Below, one piece after another: positions 33,601 to 45,409 of a stretch of 64,000 bases of DNA. Position 1 is the stretch's first letter; every line of letters begins with the position of its first letter. The stretch is from Isoetes taiwanensis (Eukaryota; Streptophyta; Lycopodiopsida; Isoetales; Isoetaceae), in contig JAJEKV010000010.1 of assembly GCA_021234155.1 (NCBI GenBank), positions 22,656,833-22,720,832 of the forward strand, given 5' to 3'. A model generated the notes under the pieces. The model was not told the origin of the DNA. It saw nothing but the letters and a program-made list of their open reading frames with translations, and ran no database searches. The position numbers and the translations under genes were made by a program.

Positions 33601-36600
33601 CAAGAGCATATCTAAAGGCGGGTACTTCTTCAACTCAAGGGTCAAGGCTGCTTGCAGATATAAGGATCCATCATCCCGACAACATCGCCCGGCGGGGAGA
33701 AAGAGCCATGAAGCTTTACTTGCCGAGAGGCCGACATGCATAGAGAGACAAAGGTCAAGAACTGAAAGCCGGAGAAGTGCTAGCAACCAACTTCTTCCAC
33801 GAGCTCCCTAGAGGCAACAGGGAGGATCAAACCCGGACGAGCACAATCAAAGTCACCGGAGGGTACCTCAAGACAAGAAGACGGCATAGCACTGTGCAAC
33901 GTGACATCCAAGCCATGTGATTGAGGGGATCAAACAAGGAAGATTGGAAGCTCGATGGAGAAGCAATTAGGTGAGACGAGTCGATGACTTGCACACGGAC
34001 TTGCATGCAACTTGGTGAACCCAAGGATGGGCGATTCAAAGAACAAGCTGCGAGAAGAGAACAACTCCGGAGGAGTATAGCCAAAGGAATCACAAGCCGC
34101 GACCTCAAGAGAGCGCCTCCAAATAGCTCCAAGTATCATGAAGGAAGAACAATTACCGCCCGAAACGGGATCGAAGGGCCGGTGAAATGTCGAAGCATCA
34201 ACGACAAGCACACCTTTAGTTGGAATGTGATGCAAAGCGTGTTGTGCCATAGCCGACAAACATCGAAGGGCCCAAGCATATCAACAAGTTACCCCGAGTA
34301 TGAGCTGACGTTACAAATAGAAGGATATAGATCATCAACACCATTCTTGTAGGGAGGAACACCGATGACATTGCCAAGGAGTAGGTGTGCAACTTGAAGG
34401 GAGGCACAAGGGGAGACCTAATAGCTCTAGTAGTAATTCTAACTATGTAAGCTATATGTTTTGCATGTATAGTTCCCTTGTTATTCCTTCCCTCCCATAG
34501 CGTAACGAGATCAAAGGAAGAGATGTCACGCAAGTTGCGGGGGTGAAGCAATCAACACGATAGCGACAAGAGGACTCGACATATGAGACATCGATGGAGT
34601 CGAAGACATCGGCCAGTCGTCTTTTAGCTGCCAAGACAAAAAAAGTTCAAGATGAAAGATCTTTTTCAACGGCGCCACCTTCAGGCTTTTGAAAAGCGGC
34701 ATGGAAGATTTCAAGTGATCAACTACACCATCAAGCAATGCGAGGCTTCTAACGAGCAAAGTCAACCTCTACATCAAAGAGGAGCCACCGTCAAGGAGGC
34801 CCGAAGTATCGGCGACTTCGGAAGAACGTTACCTTGCTACTTCAAGCGGGGCAGCGAGTGGATGAGCTTCTAGCAAGCTCAAGCATCTAAGGCCATGGGG
34901 CCTAGTAGGTTAATGTATGGACGGTAACATCCATATTGGGATTAGAAGGCATTTCGGATATTACGGCTAAAGGATTGCCCCAATATTGAGCTAAGCGTCA
35001 AGGATTGGGAAGGAAATGCATAGGAGTAACTATAATTATACACGATTGTTAACAGACATCCAACGTATTGAAACCACTTGGTGAGATTGATCTCCTCGCT
35101 AAGAAGGAATCATTACTAGGATAATTGTTAACCATGTATAAATCTAGTACCTCCAAAGAATAATCCAACCGAAAGAAAAGAAGTAATCTAACAAGTTCGG
35201 CCAACTTGTTACGATGACATCAATTCGATTGGTAGGAATATTCCAAGAGCTAAATAACTAAGAAAGGGGGAATCTCTAGAATATAAAAGAATAATACATG
35301 TAAGGTACATCTAAAATAAGAATTATAGTAATCAAATAGTCTTTTGAGACAAAAAGGAATTGTCATGATGACAAAACCTTGTGGTTTAGAATCGTTCTAA
35401 CTAAGTAGGTAACCCATAGCTATATTGAAATAAATAATAACATAATATGTGTATCCATCTTAGATGGTTATATATGTTAGCTAAGGCTAGTAAATTAATG
35501 TGCTAAGTAAGAAGCATATAACCTCTTAAGGGGAGAGAATAGATATGATGTTGTGTACAACGTCATTGAAGGGGTCTTGAGGACCATTTTCTTTTTGAAG
35601 AAAGTGGGAGGGCTCAATCTTATGATTGAACGTACTTGCATCGAATTGATTGACCCGTAGAATAGAGTTCACTCCGGCAATGGCCGGGCTTAATAGAGCG
35701 CAAGATAGATAGATAGATAGCTCGGGGAGGTCTTCAACGTCTTGCGGAGGCCGACGTCCTTGGTAGCTATCTACACCAATGAAGTGGAGCAAAACTATGG
35801 GAGCAATGCAACGACCAAGTCATCTCCAAATTACTCGGCCTTGGCTCAATGGGTGGATGCATTCTAGCCTAGGTAAAATGCGCATGCATTATAAGCTTTA
35901 ATGTGTCTTATAAATAAGTTAAAAATAGATCCTAATAATTGCATGGAATTACTGTACGTATATGTATCATACGGAAATAAGTTAAATAACAACGATAATG
36001 TGAGGTAGCATGTTAATTAATCCTTCATAAGGATGCAATTCCTTCCAAGGATAGCCATATGACCTTGGGGTCCTTATAAAAATAGATAGAGAATAGAATT
36101 CAAATATACTTAAGTGCATCTTAGGGATATACTTCCAAGGGTAATGCAGAACCCAAGGAAGAGAATAAGCACATCTAATTCTTGTGTATGATAATTAAAA
36201 CCTTGTCTATGTAACAATAGGTCTAAATCAGGGTTATTGTTCAAATAATCGCGATCTAAAAGTCGTTAAATATTGCAAAGCTTAGAGTAAATATAATTGT
36301 ACTATCGGAAGTAATGTATCCGATACTATGATAATGTTAATTCATAAATATTACCGTAGGGTAATTATGTTAATCACATGCATTAACGGAGCCAGCAAAA
36401 ATCGGCTCAGGCATGTCGTTTTGTGTGTAGATTAAATGCTTGTATAGTTAAGATTAATCTACGCATGCAACCTATGCTAGGTAGGGGTTGCATGCGTTGT
36501 TACCGATGATGAGACCACTACAGTGATCTCTAGGGCGTGGTGTAATGTCAATGTAGGCATGACCGCGTTTCGCTTGGGCCGAGTGGAAGGTAGATTAGAA

Positions 36601-36970
36601 AGTCTACTTACATCCCCCGAAGTAGGCGATCTCGAAGAAAGGAGGTCATTCAGGAATGCATTGATAGGAAAGGCACCTTTAGCCCCATATATGCTTTGAT
36701 AGGAGGAAGCTATCCTTCACGCCCCCACGCGGGAAGGATATCCTCCACGCTGGGCAACTAGAGGTGTAGGCATGAGCGGCATATAGGCATATAGGCGCTG
36801 TCTCCACGGCCATAATGGAAGATTCACCCTCTTCCTACGCCGGGAGATTAGCCATGCATCCATGTAGATAGGTGGGGTGGTCACCATATAACCAAAATTT
36901 TATTAATAATTAAAATAGTAATAACGTGGGTCGACTGCAGCAGGCCAATAGAAGCTCGGGAGGGCAAGGA
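30700..36970 (+). other. Internal region of the LTR element, no recognisable gene
   Basis: About 6 kb without any recognised retroviral domain in six frames. The part from about 31400 to 34900 is richer in GC and in gaag/tcaa-type words and holds several open frames of 60-125 codons on both strands, the usual appearance of a decayed coding region or of rearranged host sequence. A GATA microsatellite lies at 35703-35720. I can assign no function. Confidence 0.5.
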
Positions 36971-36978
36971 GGTCGAAG

Positions 36979-37500
36979 ACTGAAAACTCATAACACAAAA
37001 ATTTAGTCATAATGTGTTGCAAGGGATGAAAAGTACCTTAGAAGTGTAAATTTTGTATGAAATTGATAAACTTTGATAAACTTAAATGTTGTGTTAAGTA
37101 AGGTTAATAATTACCTTGCATAGATTAAGTTATGAAGTGATAAGTTAATTGGGTAATGAAATAGTACAAGAATGTCTTAAACATTACCTTAGAGTAATTC
37201 TAATAATTAAGATAGTAAGTATGTAATTATAGATATTGTAAAATTAATGCAGGATTTTTTAAGGTCAGAGGACTTGCAACACAAATTTTGTTGGAATGTG
37301 TTGCAAGGAATGAAGAGTACCTTAAATAATAATTGTATATGAAAGTGTTAAATTGTGATAAACTAAATGTTATAATAACGAGGACTAATAAGTACCCCTG
37401 TTTAATAGAAGTTCTGAATTGACAAGTTATTTGATAATGTAATGGCGTAATAATAATTTAAAAATATTACCTTAAGGTAATCTTAATAAATGTGTAAGTA
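36979..37500 (+). repeat. Imperfect tandem duplication, about 250-bp units
   Basis: The phrase aatgtgttgcaagg plus the following gtacctta and aaattgataaact-like segments occur twice, at about 36979-37258 and 37262-37500. It lies just upstream of the polypurine tract. Confidence 0.65.
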
Positions 37501-37592
37501 TAATAGTAGTATATCGTATGCATCGGGTTGATTGCGGGTTAGGAAGATTCAAGGTGGGGAGACCCACGATCTTGCCCGGCAAACATCATTTC

Positions 37593-37604
37593 AAGGTGGG
37601 GAGA
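37593..37604 (+). other. Polypurine tract
   Basis: aaggtggggaga immediately precedes the right LTR (tgtggcg...). The phrase tcaaggtggggaga occurs twice, also at 37549-37562. It serves as the plus-strand DNA primer in LTR elements. Confidence 0.75.
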
Positions 37605-37605
37605 A

Positions 37606-39232
37606 TGTGGCGTTCGGCCACGATGATCACGGTCCCGGGGCGTATCTTGTCTTGTCTCGTCACGCAGCATTACCGCCACTCAACCCGGCGTGTAATGTAC
37701 GCGTGTAGCCAGGTGAGTAGCCCTAGGGGCAACTTGCTAGGTATGTGCATTTCTTATTAATGTGCACATGCACATTTATTAAAGGTGCACACATTTCCAT
37801 GTGGGCACATTTAGGTGCACACATTTCCATGTAGGCACATTTGGCCACCTAGCCATTAAAGGCAAGTGGGCCCATTTCCAATTATCCCACATGCCTAAAG
37901 GGATAACTGGAAACCCTAAGCCCCAACCCTTGCCTATTTAAGTAGAAGAACCCTAACTTGCCCATTTTCGTTCCTAGGGTTTTAGAGCTCTGTTTTGGCT
38001 GCTCTAGGAGTCAAAACCGCCTCCCGGACTGCAATGCGAGAGAATGGCACCATTAGTTTCCCTTGATTCGAAAGCGGTTCAATGGATGGTCGAACTCGGT
38101 CGGGAGGAGCAACTCATGGATCGGGTATGTAGTCGATTTAATGGTCTAAACCGTTTTCCGGTCATTGTATCGATAGGTTTAGCCTATTAAATGCGCCTTT
38201 AGCAGCTATCTAGATCTCTAGATGAGTAGATACCAGACTCTAACTAAAGAACCTAACTCTATGATATAGATTAGATCTATGTTCTTTAGTTCTTCTGTGA
38301 TGTATATGGATGATGTATCTCTGTGAACTCCTTGTATTGGGAAGGGGGTAGAGACTTCAAGCTTGGTAGTAGATGCTCCTAGATTAGCCTCTCTAGCACA
38401 CCATAGATTCGGCCTGTGTACAAGAACCACACACAGGTTGTGGGTGAAGGGGCCGAGGCCCGGCTAAGAAGGAGGTTCGTGTTCTCGACTCTTGAGCGAT
38501 CCCTCTCGGTGTGTAAGGCCTACCAGGGGATCATTGTGACTAGGTCTAATGGTTTACCACCGAGTGTGGGTAAGGCATGGGCTCGACACCCGTGAAGTGG
38601 TGTTCATGACTTTCCAGTGGGTTCAGTCGAATACGGGCAGTGGCCCTCTAGTCACCTTGAGTCAGCATGTAGATCTCTGGAGGGAGTGATCCCTACCTGC
38701 CCCATCCCGGGCGGGATGATGACCCCGGGAGTAGCCCTTTTGGCTATGCATCCGTGAGGGGCTCTGATCGAGGTCCCGACACTTTTCAGCCTACTACGCA
38801 AAGTGTGCACGGGGGGCGGATGGAGTGGACAACCCTATGCCATGTTCTTATGCCGGCCAAATCCATTGCCATGAATTACATGCGCAATGAACTCACGGAG
38901 ACCCAAGCCGTCCGTCATCCCTTTGAGTCGAGCCTTGGGTAGGATTCCCTATGTGATGTCTTGATCTTTGTCTATGCAGATATGTGGAGGACCATCCTTC
39001 GTGATGGTCATATGATGTTGATGTATGTACTCTTGACATGTATGTTCACGCTTCAGCGGCTAGGTAGGCCACGAGGGAGGCAGGGGTAAAGGACCCCTTC
39101 ATTCTTCCCCTTTGGAACTCTTCAAGGTTGCAGTGATACGTGGAGGGCCCTATATTAGCATGGAGCTGGTATGGGGGATGAACTCCTGTTTGTATACGGT
39201 GAGTGCACCGTATATGAGTAGGGGACGTCACA
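37606..39232 (+). repeat. Right LTR
   Basis: This begins tgtggcgttcgg and ends in acgtcaca, and is homologous to 27715-29249. It contains an extra segment near 38960-39050 that the left LTR lacks. Confidence 0.9.
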
Positions 39233-39740
39233 CAGATCCAGTTTCCAAAGGGGGCATGCTTGATGGGATCAAGACCGGAGTCTCCAAAACACAATCTACT
39301 GGGGTCTCAGAATTATATTGAGAGGAAGAGCAATCCGCATACCTCTCAACCGAAGGGGATTCCAAGAGCTCCCTCATCTCTGCCACCAACTGCATGCCAC
39401 TTCCTACAGCCCCCCCCCCCTCTTCATGCATGCCGAGACCCATGCCCTTCCCCTTTACTGGAAGATTCTTCCTCCTCGCCATCTCCCTTGGCTTCAGCCC
39501 CAAGCCATGAGGCTCAATCGATCCCCCATCAGCCTGTCTGGCAGGAGCCATGACATACGAACCAGTCTGGAAATCAGCTGTTTGCGGCAACAAACCACAT
39601 GCAAAACAGCTGATGCTATACACCACCGGAAAGATCTCGGAACAAGCTTTCCAACGAGCCTAAGCACGTCGAAATCTGATACCAGATAAGAGAGATATCG
39701 CCGATCAAAGTTTCGCCATCAGAACCCCACCCGCCCAATT
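39233..39740 (-). mobile_element. LINE B, 5' part with start of ORF1
   Basis: The minus-strand frame 39626-39228 (KPREMARRKNLPVKGKGMG...) runs straight into the LTR boundary and would continue, in reading direction, into the LINE B ORF1 pieces below 27714. It is hydrophilic and basic, as LINE ORF1 N termini often are. The exact LINE start is uncertain. Confidence 0.65.
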
Positions 39741-39802
39741 CGACTATTGGGAATGTATTGTGCCATATAAATCATTTCGACTATTGGGAATGTATTGTGC
39801 CA
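39739..39802. repeat. 36-bp tandem duplication
   Basis: ttcgactattgggaatgtat and the following ttgtgccat occur twice with a 36-bp period, at the presumed 5' end of LINE B. Confidence 0.85.
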
Positions 39803-40229
<427 letters not shown>

Positions 40230-40230
<1 letters not shown>

Positions 40231-40698
40231 GGCATATATGAGGTGGAAAATGTCCAGTAGGTTTGTTTCTCATCAACTACAGTGGTCTATTTGGTGAGCA
40301 AAACCATGTCCTCAACCCTCCCACACAAATTCTTCAATATTAAGTCGAAGAATATCTTTTGCACTATTCTAAAGATATACAAATCCGTGTTTACAAGAGC
40401 AAATCGGGGAAGAGAAATGTTCGCTAAATTTCTTGTATGGTTTATTGGGGATGCCAACCTTAGGGGTGTTTTGGCAAATTCGGGGATAAAGAAGGTTTAT
40501 ATTGAAAATTCTTTTTGAGCTAGTGCATGGCACGAAAATTTACGCTAGGTTTTTATGTATATTTTTATAAGGACAACATACAGGTAATACTCGACTATTC
40601 AAAAAACATTAGTATTTAAGGAACATTAGGAAACTTTCCCAAAGGGTGTAAAAGGTTTGCCCAACAACAGATTTTGCATCAAACTGCAAAGAGGAATG
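40230..40698. other. Spacer before S1, nothing recognised
   Basis: The frame at 40282-40518 has no resemblance or repeat support. No other signal is seen. Confidence 0.4.
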
Positions 40699-41969
40699 AG
40701 CTATCTATCATAGAGATCAAGGAGCTTTAACTATTTGGTTAGGGCCAATTGTCTATGTTATTAGCAACCGCAATTTCACATTCTCTTATCATATCGAATC
40801 GAACAGAAGAAAACCTGCTAATCTAACAGAACCTTGTAAATCCTAGTACAAATTTGCCCCTATAATATTTTCCAACGTCACCACTAGTTCAAACCAAGCT
40901 TCCTTTCTGCAGATATAAATAGATCATATCAACTATAATGCATATCTCTCATTACAATTAAGTTGTTGAAGACCTAAAGCAAGACCTCGAATTTAAAATT
41001 TTGGTTAACAAGAGAAAATGCCATTCGTTATTTATAATTACAGGATTTTACAATCTAAGAGGATCTTTTTCTAATTAACGGATTTTACATTTTTTTGCAA
41101 GTACCCTGGCATCTATTTTAATCGGATTCCATAAACTTTTCCGAAAATTCTGAGGAGGAACCCCCCCAATCTGAAGCCGTACTTTAATTTGTATTTTTTT
41201 TTTTGATGCCTTCAGGCACATGACTTCTATTTTTGAAAAAAGAAGAAAGAAATTTTCATCAATGTGACTTGTGCTGCGAAACATATAAGAAACAGGTACC
41301 TCAAACATTTTGCCAATTGTTAGAAGTTGATAGGAATTGTGATAAGCAAATGATTAAAATGAATGAACCTCTAACTCAAGAAGGATGCATTGAGATTGGC
41401 CATCTGGCACTGTTGCTCAAGTCACATGAGTTTGTTTCCGTAAATGGATGTGCAAAGACTTGTCGTATCTTGCCACGTCTTATCGCATGTCAGAGGCTAT
41501 CTTCACCAAAGTGGAATTGAATTGAATTGAATTTTTTCATCTACAAAGGCAAAAAAGTCTATAAGAAGGAGGTAGTATTCTACATTTAACAATTGCATGA
41601 AACTTCCATGGATGTCCAACTCCCACCAAAAGGGATCTTCTATGAGGTGCATAAGCGTTAATCAACCTTTGAGCGGTTTTGGGGCACCATTATGCAAATT
41701 GGTTATAAGGGCCATCAGCGGCATGAGGAGAGCTAGTTGCATACTCAGTGGTGTACCAGTCTGCTGGCCCATTTTTATATCTAAAGCATATGGGGTCTTG
41801 GTTCTAGGCATCTACCAAAGTTAGATCTTCCAGTATATCAGTCATTCAAACTAGTAGCATAAGATTAAAGATGTTTTCTTCTCATGTTTGGTTTGCCTGA
41901 GCTAGCTCTCCACCTCATTGAACGTGGTATTGACCCTCTCTGTAGAGGCATTTTCTTATGTATCAACAA
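40699..41969. repeat. Segment S1, left copy (about 1.27 kb direct duplication)
   Basis: It matches 56851-58120 with very few changes, starting at agctatctatcatagagatc and ending at tatcaacaa just before a TG tract. It contains the 95-codon frame at 41233-41520. Confidence 0.93.
41233..41520 (+). CDS. Small hypothetical frame kept in both S1 copies
   Basis: This 95-codon frame is open in both S1 copies (the other is 57384-57671), with three amino-acid changes. It includes FHQCDLCCETYKK and several further cysteines, but matches no family known to me. Since S1 itself is a recent duplication, retention of the frame is weak evidence for selection. Confidence 0.25.
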   Translation: MKKEERNFHQCDLCCETYKKQVPQTFCQLLEVDRNCDKQMIKMNEPLTQEGCIEIGHLALLLKSHEFVSVNGCAKTCRILPRLIACQRLSSPKWN

Positions 41970-41984
41970 TGTGTGTGTGTGTGT
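41970..41984. repeat. Short (TG)n joining S1 and S2
   Basis: About seven TG units separate S1 from S2. The corresponding edges of S1' and S2' also fall at TG tracts. Confidence 0.9.
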
Positions 41985-44900
41985 CATTTCATATCATATG
42001 ACATGAGAAAAAGCCACTTAAATTCATATCCTGATCACGGAACAAATACATCATTTGGAATCATAAAATATCATTTGGAATTATAAAATAATATAAAATA
42101 TCATAAAGTATCCTAACATTTCATGCTGTAATAGTTTCATCCAGTCCAAAGTCCCATGTTGGCAGCATGGTATAATTCAATAAGTTTATAAGAAGGATCT
42201 CACCACATCCTTAATTTCCAATGCATGTATCTACATTTTTGCTCAAGGGTAGAGGCGTGGTACCTGCAGACCATCCAGGAGCTTAAGTTAGTATAATAAT
42301 AGTAACTAGACCTGGGAACTGCAGGTGTCATAGCCACCACCCAGTTGTTATCCATGTCAAAGCTAAAATATAGATCAAAGCATGAAACTTTCAGAATGAT
42401 ACCATCATACTTTTCAACAATAAATCTCTTAGAATATCTCTACTAGCAAGTTTAAAGTAGTGTCCAATTCACTAGGGTAGAAATGAAATTCCTTCTTTGC
42501 TTGTATTTATACATAGCGCCTTGTGTGTATGCACAAGGTAGTCTGCTAATGATAACGAAGGGCAATAGAGAAGCATTTCGGACACTACAAAGTCATAGAC
42601 AGGGCACTCAACAAAGAAACCGTGATCTCAAAGAAGAGCAACAAAGCAAAGAAAAAGAAAAGAACTAACATGGAGAAACACTTACCAAGATGGCGGTCAG
42701 CTACCTCGATTATATGGAATACACAACAAAGGCAAAGCACGGGGGGAGAAAAGGTAAAAAGTAAGAGATCAAATGCACAAGTTAAACACAAAGATTGGGG
42801 AGGATGTCAACAAAAGCAATCGTAGTGCAGCAAAATGGAACTTAACCACTTATTAAATAAGCACCACGAAAACCTAACCCAGCAACAAGATGCAAAGAAA
42901 GGCGAAATTTCAAACAAAAAAAGATCAAACAAGTTAGTACGATAACATACAAAGAAATATAAAAAGCACTAAAGCATAAAAAGTCTATGCAAGAAACACA
43001 TAAACAAGGGAAAAGTGCAAAATATAGATGCAAAGAGACAACATCTCCGAACAAGCCTTTTACTAGGCCGCAAAGCGAGGCGTAACAATGTACAACATCA
43101 TGAAAGGTAAAATGGATAAACCAGGTAAAAAAGCATAAGGACGGAAGAAAAACCGACATTGGACAAGTACAATGGAGAAAAACCAAAGAACAATTTTGAA
43201 CATGCCTCAAATGACAAGTTACAAAGAAAAGCTAAACCCGCCATAAGAGAAGAGAACAACGGAGAGATCTACTACAAGATATATACCGCAGGAATAAATA
43301 CGTAATAACTTTGCTCGGAGGAGACAATTAGAACTCTAGCAAAAACTTATATCAAAAGCATCGGTCTGGAGCAAGGAACAACTCTAGAACTGCATAAAAA
43401 GCCATGGCAAATTAAAGATGCAACTTGTCAAAAGACAAAAAGGGTCTTTGGAGAAGTTTACAAATGCCAATGACTAGAGGGCGAGATGCTATACAAATGA
43501 AGTGGTAAAGGAGAAGCAATTCAGAAATTTCTTTTGCATGAACTGGTCAAAAATTAAGAATGCCTTTAGTTAAAGGTACAAAAGGAGCAACAAATCAATA
43601 AAAAAAGAAACAAAGAACTAAGTATGAGAAACTGGCAGAGGCACAAGCACAACCTATGCAAAATGTTAACAAAAAGTCAAGCACTAGGTAATGGGATGGA
43701 ATGAAGAACACCAACAAATAACAATGAACCCAAAGAGGAATAAGCAAAGGGCAATAAGCAAATGGGAAGGAGAACAGAAAAAAAACAAGCAAGCAAGTAA
43801 ATGAACAGCCAAGCGAATCAAAGAAAATTGGAAAGCAATATCGAATAATTTTTGCTCGGAGGAGCCTAGACAATTAGAACTACACCGCCATTAGAAAACG
43901 GAAGGCACAGAAGTGCAATAAATTAAAGAAAAATAAAAACATAGAGCAAAAAAGAAGAAGATAGCATATCGACGAAGTCGAAGAAGGCACAAAGGAAAAA
44001 GTTACGAAAAAATAAGAAGCAACAAGAGCTAAGAGGTCTAAGCAACTCAAGCAAATAAAATAAGTGAAAGTCAAAAAAATGGAAGCATAGAGGAAATAGA
44101 AAACTAGGCACGTGAAATGCCTACTAGAGTAGCTAAAGGCGAGGAAGTAAAGATCAAACAAAGCATAAATAAATTGGCACACGCTTAGGCATAAAGGCAA
44201 ACCAAAGAAGCAAATTTCCAATGGGCAAAAGGGCACAGGATAAGCCAACCGCATCGGTGCAGGCGGGAAAAAGGAGAAATATAGCAAGGAAAAACCATAT
44301 CCAAAGACGCCACCCCTTGGCAAAGAAACCAAAGACAACAAAGGCGATTGTTAGCAATTAGTTCAAGGAAGGTAAAGGGAGGAAGAAATTCAACAAATTA
44401 AAGTGAAAAACAGAAAAGGATAGAGTTATAGACATAAGAACCAAGCGCATAATAGAAATTCAAGTAAACAGAAAAATTGGAATGCAGAGACAGAGGCATA
44501 GACAAAAAGATCTACCTAAGCAAATCACGAAAAAAAGAACCTCAATAAATACCTTTGAAGAAAGCTCGAGAAAAGGAGAAGGAAACGTTGAAGCAGAGAA
44601 TGCAAGTAACCAAAAGAAGGTATGAAGGGCGAAACTTGTGAAAGAAGTGGACGACAGACGAGGCACTCCAGAATTTCAAGAAATCCGGATGACTTGGCAA
44701 GCGGGAAAGGCCAATAAGGCACACGCATTACTAACAAAGAAACTAGCCACTAAGGCAAATAATAACTTAGGTTAAGAAGAAGACAACTTCAGAATAAAGA
44801 ATCCTAACAAACCGGAGGCCAAAAAATGCCATATAACCATCACAAACACAAAGCCCAAGAAGGGGAACGACCCAGCCATGATGAAATTTTTTTCCAAGGT

Positions 44901-45091
44901 TGGGATAAACAACAGAAAAAAACACAAGTGTAATATAAGCAAAATTAGCCAAACAAGTACCAGTTTAACCTGTAGCCACTTAGCATAGGAATTCAGGGAT
45001 AATTTCTAGCCCCTTTCTTTTGCCACTACAGAGATATTTGTCAAAGCAAGAATTTAGTAGAGATAGAGAGAGAAACAAAAAATTCAGCGAG

Positions 45092-45094
<3 letters not shown>
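41985..45094. repeat. Segment S2, left copy (about 3.1 kb direct duplication)
   Basis: It matches 49548-52683 from catttcatatcatatgacat to the next TG tract. The plus strand is A-rich, so its minus strand yields many Phe/Leu-rich pseudo-frames that look like membrane proteins but are compositional. No protein family is recognised. Differences between the copies are clustered insertions and substitutions, often at CTG/CAG or CG sites. Confidence 0.93.

Positions 45095-45135
<41 letters not shown>
45095..45135. repeat. (TG)n at the end of S2
   Basis: About twenty TG units. The equivalent tract at the end of S2' is about 140 bp. Confidence 0.95.
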
Positions 45136-45137
<2 letters not shown>

Positions 45138-45162
45138 ACCCACCATCCAACCCACAGCACTA

Positions 45163-45252
45163 TGCACACTATACCATATTACGATGATCGTACAATTGAT
45201 CATATTTAACTTGGGAGACAGCACTGCCACCTCCCATAGGGTATAGTGTGCA
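45163..45252. repeat. 13-bp inverted repeat next to the reverse transcriptase 3' end
   Basis: tgcacactatacc (45163-45175) and ggtatagtgtgca (45240-45252) are perfectly complementary across 64 nt. It lies between the S2 repeat and the end of the reverse transcriptase, so it may mark the end of that element. Confidence 0.65.
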
Positions 45253-45409
45253 GGCTGCTCACCAAGTACAGCTCTAGTTTATTCTATTTTAGTGATTCAG
45301 ATAATGGCATTACTTACCTTTAGCATTGATTCTCTTCATTGAACTTTCCAAGCATGCCTTCCAATGCATATACAATCTTTGATATATCACATTTATTTCC
45401 GTAAAGATG

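Larger units (their letters stand above)
27715..39232 (+). mobile_element. LTR retrotransposon, non-autonomous type, nested in LINE B
   Basis: Two direct repeats of about 1.5-1.6 kb flank about 8.4 kb of internal DNA. A primer-binding site complementary to initiator tRNA-Met follows the left LTR, and a purine-rich tract precedes the right LTR, fixing the plus orientation. No protease, reverse transcriptase, RNase H or integrase motif could be found in the internal part. It therefore resembles a large non-autonomous derivative or a very decayed element. The insertion divides LINE B ORF1. The LTR ends near the left boundary are diverged, so the start is accurate only to about 15 bp. The flanks cagac and cagat may be the 5-bp target-site duplication. 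Confidence 0.9.

Noticed and set aside
31876-34873. Several 60-125-codon frames on both strands inside the LTR element
   Set aside because: No retroviral or host domain could be recognised and frames overlap on opposite strands.
39228-39626. Independent gene of 132 codons
   Set aside because: It runs into the LTR boundary and fits as the start of LINE B ORF1.
43595-44357. Phe/Leu-rich minus-strand frames that look like membrane proteins
   Set aside because: They arise from an A-rich plus strand, differ in frame between S2 and S2', and match no family.
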